A stretch of 64,000 bases of DNA from Botrytis cinerea B05.10 (GCF_000143535.2 NC_037320.1:1302001-1366000), one strand, 5' to 3'; shown: positions 47,362 through 59,535, counted from the stretch's first letter. The notes: generated from the sequence alone by a model not told the origin. Translations and numbers: made by a program.

Positions 47362-50300
47362 GATAACTAAGATCTTTTTTAAATTCCTATATATTTTCTA
47401 AATATAAATAATCTAATTATTTGATTAAATACTTGATTTTGTTTTTAATATATTTATGATCTAATATTATTTCAATATTATATATAACATTTAGATTGAC
47501 TAATTTAATTTTTGTAAATAATATATTTGATGCTTCTAATAATATTAATTTAAATAAGGATATATAAAATATTGGATAGATATTTATTATATTTAATAAT
47601 TTCAATTAATAATTAATTGTTTTTATTATCTTATTAATCTTAAATGATTTTAGTTTTTTGTAATTGAGTTTATTATTCAGTTTTTTGGTTTCAATATTTT
47701 ATTATAATAAATAAATTTTATTCCTTTTTTTAAATATAGATTCTATATTACATTTTGTATTATAATATATTACTATTTTGAAAAATATAAATCTTAAATC
47801 AAAAACTAATTGTTTTTGAAGATCTTTTAGTTATTCGATTTATATTATTGCTAATTCAATATTAACTTCTTATAATATTGAAATTTTATACATTTGTAAA
47901 TTAAACCCAAAATTAGCTTATACTAATATGATTTTCATAGTTTTTGTTTTTAATATATTATATACAAATTATATTATAAATAATAATTTTATTTAATTAT
48001 CTTATTGATAATTTATATAACATTTAAAATATACTTTCATTATCTAATTAATCCTTTTTGTTTAATTATTTATTTGTAAATAGAAAAATATCAATAGCTT
48101 TTTTTTGATATTTATAAATACTAATAAAGTAATTTAGAATTTCGAAATAAAAAGCTTATTTCAATTCGAGATTATCTTATCTAATATTTTATATATACTT
48201 ATTATAACCTTTAAAAATATATATATTAATTATTTAATATTTTATATTTTTTTAAATAATATTATATATATAAATTTCGTTAGTCTATTTATTATATTGA
48301 ATATTATATTGTATTTAATTCCTATAATAGAATTCTTTGAGAATAGTAATTTAATTATAAAATCCTATATAATAAATTTTCATAATTAAAAAAATATATC
48401 TGAAATTTAGAGCTGATTATATAAAGTATATTATAATAATTTGTTTTATATATAGATATTACAATTTTCAATAATTTCTTTAATTATTATTTTCATTTGT
48501 AAAAAGTAATTGATTTCTTATATTTTTATAAATATCTTTATAATTTCTTGGTATTTATATATCGGCAATCTATATTGTTTTATTATAAATTCCTTAATTA
48601 TTTGATTTGGAATATATACTTTTCTATAAAAGTATATAATATTATTTTCTATAATAAATTCTAATTCTATTATCTTATATATATATATAACTATAGTATT
48701 CTTATTATAATATAATTGAATCTGTTTTCTAAAATAATTATCTTTTAATAAATATATTATTATAAATTATAATATATTATAAATTAATAATTCACTATTT
48801 TTTTTAAATATAATATATAATTTATATATTTTGTTTTTTTAATATTTTAATTTTTAATTAAAAATATTGACTCTAATGTTTTTTAATCCTTTAATATATA
48901 AAATTCTAAAATTATAATTAACTATAATTTCTAATTATTTAATTTATTATTTATTTAACTACTTCGTTATAATAAAATAAATCAAGTTCTTATAATTTAT
49001 ATATATCTATATTATATATTTCAATTCTTTCAAATATATTTATTATTTTCTAAATATATTAATTATTACTAATAGTTTTTTATTATATATTTTATAATTT
49101 AATTCAACTAATAATAGTTTTCGAAAATAGAATATAATTAACTAACATTTTCTATTCTATTCTAATTAATTTAGAATTATTTCTATAACAAAATTTAAAA
49201 AGTTTGTTTTTATTATGATTTCTTTTTCTAAATTAAAAATCAACAATATTGATTCTTCTACTATTACTTTTTTGAATATATTGAATAATTCCTATATTTT
49301 GATAATCCATTTGAAGCTTTTTTAATCTTTTTTGATTAATATAATTAAAGATATAATAATTCTTAAATAATTTTTAATAAATCTTTTATAAAAGTTAATA
49401 AATCTTAAAAAGAATTGTACTTTCTTAATTGTAATTAATTGTTTTTATTTAAATATTGTTTTAATTTTGTTTTTATTTATTTTGAACTTTTAATTTGATA
49501 TAATGAATTTCAAGAATTCTATTTTTATAATATAAAATTTATATTTATTTAATTTATATAGTAAATTTGTTTTAAATAGATTTTTAAAAATATTATTAAT
49601 ATCTTTAATATATTGAATTTTATTATTTAAATATATTAGAATATTATTCAAATAATATATATAATAAATATTCAAATATTATAATAATATATTATTTATA
49701 AACCTTATAAAAATAACTAATATATTAATTAATCTAAACAATATAATTTGATATTTATATAATTTGTATTTTATTTTGAAAATGGTTTTCTATTCTTTGT
49801 CTTCCTTTATTTTAATCAAATAGTAATTATTATGTAGGTTCATTTTGATAAATATTATAATTCTATTTAATCAATTTTTTAATTCTATAATTAATGAAAA
49901 TGGATATCAATTCTTCTTAATAAATATATTAAACTTTTTATAATTTATAATTAATTTATTAGATCCATTCTTTTTAAATACCCACATAATTGAACTAGCT
50001 ATTTGGAATATAGATTTCCTAATTTATTTCTTAATTAAATTATTATCAATATATTCTCTAAATCTTTTTAATTTATTAATTAATATTAAATAAATTGAAA
50101 TATATATAAACATTTTGTTTTTCTTTAATATTATTTTATAATCCCATAACTTATATTCTAATAAAGCTTTATAGATTTCTAATTCTTTAAAAATATATTT
50201 ATATTTCTTATATTATTTTGATATTGTAAATCTCTTTTTTATTTCGATTATAATTTCATACTATATCATTAACTTTTGTATTTATAAAGGAAATATATTA

Positions 50301-52042
50301 GCCTTTGCTTTTAATAGAGAACTTTAAATTGAATATTCTATATTACTAATATTATTTATATTCAATTCCTTTTGATATATATTATATTTCACAAATATTT
50401 TTAATATATTTCTATAATTGTTTTTATATTAATCAAATATTATAATTTCTTATACCTAATTTATTTTCGAATTATATACTTTTAATTATAGCATTTCTAA
50501 AATGATTTGTTATTGATTTAATAATATAATATTAAATTATATAATCTTTATATATTAGATTATATTTATTTATATTAAGATTGTTTTCTATAAAATCTTT
50601 TTGTTAGATTCTATTAATTATTTATTAATTAATTGTAATCAATAGAAATATTGTTTTATTTGAAATAATATTTTTAAATACTTTATAACTTTTAATATAA
50701 TAAAATTTCCTATAATTCCTAAATCTATTATAACTGATTATATATATTCATTTATTTGAACTTTGTAATATATTTATTCTATTTATCCCATAATATTCAA
50801 TTGTTAAATAACTTTGCAAACTTTTTGTAAAATTATATTGAAAATTAAATCCTTATATATTATATTATTTTAATAGTTTTTCATTTTTTTCTTTTTAGAG
50901 AATTATTCAATTGCTTTTTTATTTAATTAATAGATTTTATAGAATTCATTATAACAAATTGTTCAATTTATTATAGTATAATCTATTTCTATCTCATTCT
51001 AATAATTTTCTTTTATTATAAAAAATATTAGGGTTTTGTAATACTCTTGCTTTTATATATCTATTATATTTATACTATTTTGATTTCATAATAATTCCTT
51101 TAATAATTATTGAAATTCCTTAATAATGAAAATCTTAATATTTTCGAATTTAATTAAGTTTTCTAGAATTATAAAGATAATATTAAATTGGCTTTTATTA
51201 AATTTAGATTTGAAATTATCTCTTTTTCCTTTTATCTTTTTATTTCAATAATCTATTATTCGATATTCTGTTTTTCCATATTCAAAATATAAATTATTTT
51301 TTTATTTTTATTTCTTTTCTAAATTATTATTTCTATTTGTATAATATATAATATTTAATTTTATAGGATTTTTATATTTCTATGAATTATAATATAATCT
51401 ATTTTCATTTTTATAATAACACTTTGACTTCTGATTTCCTTAGGGTTTATATAATCTCTAGTTTTATTAATATTTATAAAAACAATTATTTAATTTAATA
51501 AAATTCTAAATTAAATTGTTTAGATTTGTATTTTCAATAAATCTTTTTAATTTCAATTTAACTTTTGATTTGAATTTCTTATAATAATAATTTATAATAA
51601 TGATTTTGTTTTATTTGATTATTCTAATATATTTTCGAAATTCTATAATATATTTTAATATTAATTCTATTTATTTGAAATTGAAGATTTTATCTTCTAT
51701 TATTTCTAATTTATTAGAATTTTCAAAGATTTTATAAATCTCTATTTTAAATTCTTTAAAACTATTAAAAATTGTTTAAATGAATTATATATAATTCTTA
51801 TTATTATATTCGAAATAATTATACAAATATAATTGAATTTATTTGATTACTTTATTTCGAAAATATAATACAATCTATATACTTTTGGATTTCTTAATAA
51901 TGAATTTGTCTTTATTAAATCAAAAGTAAATTTCAAATTATAAAAGAAAAGTATTGAATTCTTATTAATTATTTTAATACTTATTTAATAAAGTAATTTT
52001 AAATATTTTATTAATAATAATTTTCTTTAAAATATTGGTTAT
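47226..52042 (-). pseudogene. Gag-Pol remnant of element C
   Basis: Decayed polyprotein. The chromodomain-end block (IEIILDHKYIKNKIKYLIK) is readable at about 47420-47475, and parts of the reverse transcriptase around 49500-49900 (IYYLNNILIYLNN matches ICYLDDILVYSNN of D, so the catalytic YLDD has become YLNN). Ends are placed by homology. Non-functional. Confidence 0.78.
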
Positions 52043-52151
52043 TTCGATATTATTAGTATTTTTAGTAAATTGATTTATAGCAATATCTCTAAATATTATA
52101 TTAGTGATTGATTTATTAAATTAATATTTGAAATAGAAATGATATTTAAAA

Positions 52152-52722
52152 TATTATGGGAACTATTTCTAGGGTTATGTAGAAGTATTTAGAAATCTTT
52201 TGAAATAGTTTAAATTAAACTTCAAATAGAAATTCAATAAGGTTGTAATTGATTGCAATTCTTATAATTATAATAATAAAATTAATAATTGTTTTTGAAT
52301 ACAAAATTCTATATTATAATAAAATCTATTTTATATATAAACCTTTATTCTGAAGTCGATCAATAAGTTGATTAGCAAATCGATTGATAAGTCGATTGGC
52401 TTTTAATTATATAATATTTATCCTATAATTCCTATTATCCTAGCTTATCCTTTTTATTCTAAAACCAATCTCCTAGAATATTACTAATATAACTTTGCGA
52501 AAAGTTTACAAAGTTATATTTAATATTTTCTAAAACCTATTATCCTAGGAATTGTATTCTATATTTTTAGGATATCTTATAACTAATACTATATATATAT
52601 TTAAGGCTTTTCTTGAATACTTAATATTCCCCAATATACTATAACTGAATCATTAAGGCCTATAATACCATTATAGCCTATACGTTGGTGATTCTACAGC
52701 CTGTTACTAATCCGTCGTAACA
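52152..52722 (-). repeat. 5' LTR of element C (module type b)
   Basis: 571 bp; ends CCGTCGTAACA. An array of short GATCAAT/AATCGATT units at about 52356-52405 lies directly upstream, in element orientation, of the TATATAA near 52332-52340. Confidence 0.85.
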
Positions 52723-52962
52723 ATAATATTGAAATAGAATAATAATATATAGGTTTAGTATATATAATAAAGAGAATTTAGAATATTCAATATTCTAAAA
52801 GTATTATTTATTTTTTTTATTTAATTTATTACTTATTAATTCTTAATAAAGATGTAATCTTGAAAATTACAATATTACAAATAAAGAATTTGTTTATTTG
52901 AAATAAAATATATAATAAAAATAAAAAGAAATAATGAAACCCTTAATTAATTAGGTTTTTAT
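52723..52962. other. AT-rich DNA between elements C and D
   Basis: 240 bp of decayed AT-rich sequence. It is interrupted by element D, and the same background resumes after 59535 (TTTAT duplication). Confidence 0.5.
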
Positions 52963-53520
52963 TGTTACGGGAGCTGCCTCTAGGGTCACGTGGAAGTGTC
53001 TAGAGATCTCTCGAGGTGGTTTAGACTAGACTTCAAGTAGGAATTCGATAAGGTTGTAACTGGTTGCAATTCTCGTAACTATAGTAATGAAACTAATGAT
53101 TGTTCTTGAGCACGAAGCTCTACATTGTAATGAAACCCATTCCCTTATATAGACCTTCGTTCTCGTCTGGATAGCTTGGGTAGACTGTCTATCCTGTCTA
53201 TCCACGGATAGCCTGGATAGCTTGCCTATCCTGTCTATCCATCACGTGACACTTGCCCCGTGACCTACATGATACTACTGCTTATCTAACCTGTGCTTAC
53301 TAGATAACCTATAACCGCTATCCCTCCTGTGCCTATCGTAGGGTAGGTGCCAACAAAAGATAGGTATCTATCTTTTAATCATTGCTTATTGATTCGGTTA
53401 CTGCTATCTTTAGTTACCCTTTAATTCAACTGTTCCTATAGTGCTGATTTCGTAGGTTCCAACACCAAGGCCTTAGGTTTATCTTATAATCCATGTTGCG
53501 GTGCGGGTACCTCCGTAACA
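52963..53520 (-). repeat. 3' LTR of element D (module type d)
   Basis: 558 bp. In element orientation it runs from TGTTACGGAGG to CTCCCGTAACA. A CACGTG box (53243-53248) adjoins an array of GGATAG/CTATCC units (about 53167-53241), followed by a TATATAA near 53146-53152. Confidence 0.9.
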
Positions 53521-53620
53521 CTATCCCCTTCCTAGACTAGCGCTTGCCCCAAGCGTTTATATAGCGGGGTTCCCCTATATCGATTTCTCACTGATTGACT
53601 AATTGCTTCTTTCTTTCAAT

Positions 53621-54196
53621 ATGCTAGTTGAGCGTATCAAAAAACGAACAGAACAAATATCCCTTGGTCAGCGGATTGAGAGGTTAGGAATCGAAATGGT
53701 TGTATGCTCTTGTTGTGAAAAATCCAACAAACATTATATTGAAATGAAAATTGGTTCTAATGTTGGCTGCTGTGTTGAGTGTTGTAGGCAGGGCAAAATC
53801 TGTGATGTGAGAGAGCGAAATCAAATGCTTTCCGTATCCGATTGGGAGTCTATTGATTGTTAGCGCCAGTGTTTTCGCGATGAAGAGGAAGAGGCTATGG
53901 CTAAAATTCTTTGTTTGCGCAAACAACAACGATTTCTGGATGAACGGGAAAAGAAAATGATAGCTGTTGGTCTCAGTTTTATGGATGAGTTCGATGCTTT
54001 GGAAGAAAAGGAAAAGCTGGAAAAAGAGTGTATGGATAAAGAAACCGCAGATGTCGTTGCGTCCGTTCCTAGTGGTTCCCTCTCCTTCGACTTCTTCGAT
54101 TCTTCGTTATTTCTGTTGTCTGATGCCAAGCTTGAGACTTTGCTAGCAGATGTGGGTACTTCAGGTGGAATGCCTGTAGTTTCTCAGGGCAGTTGA
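53621..54196 (+). pseudogene. Cys-rich antisense ORF of element D, one in-frame stop
   Basis: 191 codons from the ATG at 53621 to a stop at 54196, opposite to gag-pol, between pol and the 3' LTR. The only break is a TAG at 53861-53863, in a place where a Trp codon would fit (DC-stop-RQCF), as RIP would give. The N-terminal half is Cys-rich (VVCSCCEKSNKHYIE, GCCVECCRQGKICD), a possible zinc-binding module. The second half is an acidic coiled region (RDEEEEAMAKILCLRKQQ, EEKEKLEKE). It resembles Cys-rich plus coiled-coil ORFs I recall from fungal transposon-associated proteins, but I cannot name a family. Its 3' end overlaps the pol 3' end by about 128 bp. Confidence 0.65.
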
Positions 54197-57100
54197 GATC
54201 CTTTTTGAGTTCCTATGTGTTTTCCGAATGTGGATAGTCTAATCATTTGATCAAATACTTGATTTTGCCCCTGACATATTTACAATCTAGTATTGTTTCA
54301 ACGTTGTATATAGTGTTTGGGTTGACTGGTTCGATTTCTGTAAATGGTGTATTTGGCGCTCCTGGTGATGCTGGTTCGAACAAGAATATATAAAATATTG
54401 GGTGGATATTCATTGTGTCTAATAATTTCAATCGATAATTAATCGTTCCTATTATTTTATCAATCTTGAATGGTCCTAGTTTCCTATAATCGAGTTTATT
54501 GCTTGGTTTCTTGGTTTCGATGTTTCGTTGTAGCAAATAAACTTTATCTCTTTCTTTAAGTGTAGGTTCTATATTACGTTTCGTATTATAGTACACTGCT
54601 GTTCTGGAAGATATAAATCTTAGATCAAGAGCTAGTTGCTTTTGGAGGTCTTTTAGCTGTTCGACTTGTATTATTGCTGATTCGGTATTAACTTTTTGTG
54701 GTATCGGGATTTTATATGCTTGTGGATTAAACTCAAAATTAGCTTGTGCTGGTGTGATTTTCGTGGTTTCCGTTTCCGATGTGTTGTATGCGAATTGTGC
54801 CATGGGTAATAGTTCTATCCAATTGTCTTGTCGATAATTTATATAGTATCTAAGATATGCTTCCATTGTCTGATTGGTCCTCTCTGTTTGACTATTTGTT
54901 TGTGGGTGGAAAGATGTCGATAGCTTTCTCTTGATATCTATAAGTGCTAATAAGGTAGTTCAGAATTTTGAGGTAAGGAGTTTGTCTCGATTTGAGATTA
55001 TCTCATCTGGTATTCCGTGTATGCTTATTATGATTCTTAGGAATATATATGCTAGTTGTTCAGCATCCTATGTTTTCTTGAATGGTATTATATATGCAAA
55101 TTTCGTTAGCCTGTTTATTATATTGAGTATTGTGTCGTATTCAATTCCTATAGTAGGTTCTTTTGAGAGTGGTAGTTTGATTACAAAGTCTTATGTGATG
55201 GACTTCCATGGCTGAGAAGGCATGTTTGGGGTTTGGAGCTGATTATATGGAGTATGTTGTGATGATTTGTTTTGTATACAGGTGTTACAATTTCCAACAA
55301 TTTCTTCAATTATTGTTTTTATTCGTGGAAAGTAATTGATTTCCTGTATTCTTGCAAATGTCCTTGCAATTCTTTGGTATCTATGTGCCGGCAATTTGTA
55401 TTGTTCTGTTATAAATTCCTTGGTCATTTGATTCGGAATGTATACTTTCCTATGAAAGTATATGGTATCATTTTCTATAGTGAATTTTAATTCTATTGTC
55501 TTGTGTATGCATTTGGCAGTAGTATTCTTGTTGTAGTGTGATTGGATTTGTTTCCTAAGGTAGTTGTTTTTTAGTAGGTGTGTTGCTGTAAGTTGTGGTG
55601 CATTGTAAATCAGTGATTCGCTGTCTTTTTTGAATATAGTGTATAACTCGTATGTTTTGTTTTTTTGATATTCTGGTTTTCGGCTAAGAGTATCGGTTTT
55701 AGCGTTTTCTGATCCTTTGATATATGAAATTCTAAAATTGTAGTTGGCTATGGTCTTTGACCATCTGATCTGTCGTTTGTTTAACTGTTTCGTTGTGGTG
55801 AAGTAAACCAAGTTCTTATGATCTGTATATATCTGTATTGTGTATTTCGATCCTTTCAAATATACTCGCTATTCTCTAAATGTATCAACTATTGCTAGTA
55901 GTTTTTTGTTATATATTTTGTAATTTAATTTAGCTGGTGATAGTTTTCGGGAGTAGAATGCGATTGGCTGGTATTTTCTATTCTGCCCTGGTTGGCTTAG
56001 AATTGCTTCTATAGCGAAATCCGAGGAGTCCGTTTCTATTATGATTTCTTTCTCTGGATCAAAAGTCAACAGTATTGGTTCTTCTGCTATTGCTTTCTTG
56101 AGTGTATCAAATGATTCCTATGCTTTGGCAGTTCATTCGAAGCTTCTTTAATCTTTTCTGGTTAATGTGGTCAAGGGTGTAGTAATCCCTGAATAACCCT
56201 TAATAAATCTTCTATAGAAGTTGACAAATCCTAGAAAGGATTGTACTTCCTTGATTGTAATTGGCTGCTTTTATTCGAGTACTGCCTTAACCTTGTTCTT
56301 GCTTATCTTGAGCCTTTGGTTTGATACGGTGAATCCTAAGAATTCTGTTTTTGTGACATAGAATTCGCATTTGCTTGGCTTGTATAGTAGGTCTACTTTG
56401 GATAGACTTTCGAGGATATTGCTAACATCCTTAATGTATTGAATCTTATTGTTTGAATATACTAGGATGTCATCCAAATAGCATATACAACAAGTATCCA
56501 AGTATTGTGATAACACATTATTCATAAGCCTCATGAAAGTAGCTGGTGCATTGGTTAGCCCGAACAGCATAACTTGATACTCGTATAACCCGTATCTTGT
56601 TTTGAAAGCAGTCTTCCATTCTTCGCCTTCCTTCATTCTGATCAAGTGGTAACCATTACATAGATCCATCTTGGTAAATATCGTAGCTCCGCCTAATCGA
56701 TCTCTTAATTCCGTAGCTAATGGAAGTGGATATCGATCCTTCTTAGTGAGTGCGTTAAGCTTTCTATAGTCTACAACTAGTCTATCGGGTCCATCCTTCT
56801 TAGATACCCACATAGTTGGACTGGCCACTTGGGACACGGATTCCCTGATCCATCTCTTAGCTAAATTGTCGTCGATGTATTCTCTGAGCCTCTTTAGCTT
56901 ATCGGCTGATATTGAATAAATTGGGGTGTACACAGGCATCTTGCCTTCCTTCAATATTATCTTATGATCCTATAGCTTGTGTTTCGGTAAGGCTTTATGG
57001 ATCCCTGGTTCTTTGAAAACATATTCATATTTCTTGTACTGTTCTGGTATCGTAGGCCTCTCTTTTGCTTCGATTGCGATTTCGTGCTGTATCGTTGGCT

Positions 57101-58868
57101 TCTGCATTTGTAGAGGAGGTGTATTGGCCTTTGCTTTTAATGGAGGACCCCGGACTGGGTGTCCTACGTCGCTGGTGTTGTTCGCGTTCAATTCTCCTTG
57201 GCGTGTGTTACATCTCGCGGATGCCTTTAGCGTGTCCCTGTGATTGTTTTTGCATTGATCAAATGTCACAACTCTTTGTGTCCAATCTATTTTCGGATTA
57301 TGTGCCTTTAACCATAGCATTCCTAAGATGATCTGTTGTTGGCCCAATAGTACAACGTCAAGCTGTATAACCTTTGTATGTTGGGTTATGTTTATTCGTA
57401 TTGGGATTGTCTCTTGCGAAATCTTTCTGTCAGACCCTACTAGCTGTTTATCAACTAATTGCAATCGATAGGGGTGTTGTTTTGTTTGGAGTGGTATTTC
57501 CAAGTACTTTGTAGCTTCTGGTGTAATAAAATTTCCTGTAGCCTCTGAATCTATTATGGCTGATTGTATGTGTCCATTTATCTAAACCTTGTAGTATATC
57601 TGTTTTGTCTGTTCTGTAGCATTCAATTGTTGGGTAACTTTGCGAACTTTTTGCAAAGTTATATTTGGAGTTAAATCCTTGCATGTTATATTATTCTGAT
57701 GGTTCTTTGCCTTCCTTTTTTTGGGGAATCATCCGGTTGCTTTTTTATCTGATTGATGGATTCCGTAGAATTCATTATAGTAGGCTGTCCAGTTCATTGT
57801 GGTGTGGTTTGTTTCTGCCTCGTTCTGGTGACTTTCTTCTGTTATAGAGGGTGTTGGGGTTTTGTAATACTCTTGTTTCTATAAGTCTATTGTATTTATG
57901 CCCTTTTGATTTCGTAGTAATTCCTTTAGTAATTGCTGGAATTCTTTAATGGTGAAAGTCTTAGTATTTTCGGATTTAGTTGGGTTTTCTGAGATTGCAA
58001 AGGTGGTGTTAAGTTGGCCTTTGCTGAACTTAGGTTTGAAGTTGCCCTTTTTTCCTTCTGTCTTTTTGCTTCGGCAGTCTGTTGCTCGGTGCTTTGCTTT
58101 TCCATATTCAAAGTATAAGTTGTTTTTTTGTCTTCGTCTCTTTTCTAAATCATCGTTTCCGTTTGTGTAGTGTGTAGTGTTTAGTTCTATGGGGTCTTTG
58201 TATCTTTGTGAATTGTAACATGGTCTACCCTCATTCTTGCGGTAACGCCCTTGTTTCTGATTTCCTTGGGGTTTGTATAATCTCTGGCTTTGTTGATATC
58301 TGTAGAGACGATCATCTGATTCGATGGAGTTCTGAATTAGATTGTTCAGATCTATACTCTCGGCAGATCTTTCTAATTCCAGTTTGACTTTTGGTTTGAG
58401 TCCCTTGTGGTAGTAACTTATGATAGCGATTTCGTTCCACTTAATTATTCCAGTATATCTTCGAAATTCTGTAACATATTTCAATGCTGATTCTGTCTGC
58501 TTAAGGTTGAAGATCTTATCTTCCGCTATTTCTAACTCATTGGAATTTCCGAAGATTCTATGAATCTCTGTTTTAAATCCTTCAAAACTATTGAAGATTG
58601 TTTGGGTGGGTTGTATACGATCCTTATTGTTATACTCGAAATAGTTGTGCAAATATGGTTGGATCCATTTGGTTGCTTCACCTCGAAGATATAATGCGGC
58701 CTATATATTCTTGGATTCTTTGATAATGAATTTGTCTTTATTGAATCGGAAGTAGATCTCAAGTTGTAAGAGGAAAGTATCGAGTTCTTGTCGATTACTT
58801 TGGTATTTGTTTGGTAAGGCGATCTTAAGTGTTTCGTTGATAGTGATCTCCTTTGGGGCATCGGTCAT
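54069..58868 (-). pseudogene. Gag-Pol of element D, several in-frame stops
   Basis: One reading frame, broken mainly at former Trp codons. Gag begins near 58868 (MTDAPKEITINETLKIALP); the zinc knuckle near 58080-58125 has lost its first two cysteines (YFEYGKAKHRATDC). Protease region: 57503-56970 (QIILGMLWLKAHNPKIDW). Reverse transcriptase: 56954-56271, with WVSKKDGPDRLVVDYRKLN, LFGLTNAPATF and CYLDDILVYSNN (YLDD). RNase H: 56069-55700 (IIIETDSSDFAIEAIL, YTDHKNLVYF). Integrase zinc-binding part: near 55290 (GNCNTCIQNK). Integrase core: 55190-54870, with HPQTNSQTERTNQTMEAYLR. A C-terminal chromodomain spans about 54290-54180 (ILDCKYVRGKIKYLIK, then stop, LDYPHSENT, stop). The stop of the frame is TAG at 54069. 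Typical Ty3/gypsy chromovirus order; non-functional as written. Confidence 0.88.
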
Positions 58869-58966
58869 CTCGATATCGTTGGTGTCTTCGGTAGACTGAC
58901 CTGTGGTGATATCTTTGGATGCTATATTAGCGGTTGATTTATCGAATCGGTATTTGAAGTAGAAAT

Positions 58967-58977
58967 GGTACTCAAAG
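58967..58977 (-). promoter_or_regulatory. Primer-binding position of element D
   Basis: The first internal bases after the 5' LTR read CTTTGAGTACC in element orientation. A tRNA-type primer site would start with TGG; this does not. It can pair with the element's own LTR at 59120-59128 (GTGCTCAAG). Element A has CTTTGAGTATT in the same position. Role inferred from position. Confidence 0.5.
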
Positions 58978-59535
58978 TGTTACAGGAGCTGCTTCTAGGG
59001 TTACATGGAAGTGTTTAGAGATCTCTCGAGGTGGTTTAGATTAGATTTCAAGTAGGAATTCGATAAGGTTGTAACTGGTTGCAATTCTCGTAACTATAGT
59101 AATAAAACTAATGATTGTTCTTGAGCACGAAGCTCTACATTGTAATGAAACCCATTCCCTTATATAGACCTTCGTTCTCGTCTGGATAGCTTGGGTAGAC
59201 TGTCTATCCTGTCTATCCACGGATAGCCTGGATAGCTTGCCTATCCTGTCTATCCATCACGTGACACTTGCCCCGTGACCTACATGATACTACTGCTTAT
59301 CTAACCTGTGCTTACTAGATAACCTATAACCGCTATCCCTCCTGTGCCTACCGTAGGGTAGGTGCCAACAAAAGATAGGTACCTATCTTTTAATCATTGC
59401 TTATTGATTCGGTTACTGCTATCTTTAGTTACCCTTTAATTCAACTGTCCCTACAGTGCTGATTTCGTAGGTTCCAACACCAAGGCCTTAGGTTTATCTT
59501 ATAATCCATGTTGCGGTGCGGGTACCTCCGTAACA
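58978..59535 (-). repeat. 5' LTR of element D
   Basis: 558 bp, same module type as its partner. RIP-like differences from the 3' LTR cluster in the first 100 bp of the plus-strand copy. Confidence 0.9.

Larger units (their letters stand above)
46107..52722 (-). mobile_element. Gypsy element C, full length, RIP-decayed
   Basis: Minus-strand copy of the same family, 6,616 bp, with LTRs of exactly 571 bp at 46107-46677 and 52152-52722. Internal CTATCCC edge and gag/pol order match element D. The flanking 5-mers (CTTCT left, ATAAT right) do not form a target duplication. Confidence 0.88.
52963..59535 (-). mobile_element. Gypsy element D, chromovirus type, lightly decayed
   Basis: 6,573 bp with two 558-bp LTRs and a perfect TTTAT duplication (52958-52962 and 59536-59540). 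The LTRs differ at only about a dozen sites, mostly C-to-T type changes in the first 100 bp of the right LTR, so it is the youngest gypsy copy here. It holds a Gag-Pol region with a chromodomain and an extra ORF on the opposite strand next to the 3' LTR. The purine tract GGAAGGGGATAG (reverse of 53521-53532) adjoins the 3' LTR. Confidence 0.94.

Noticed and set aside
53684..53929. Minus-strand ORF opposite the Cys-rich ORF
   Set aside because: Shadow of the plus-strand ORF; pol already stops at 54069.
58532..58861. 109-codon minus ORF at the start of gag
   Set aside because: Out of frame with the gag reading that continues into the zinc-knuckle region; the true gag frame has a Trp-to-stop change here.
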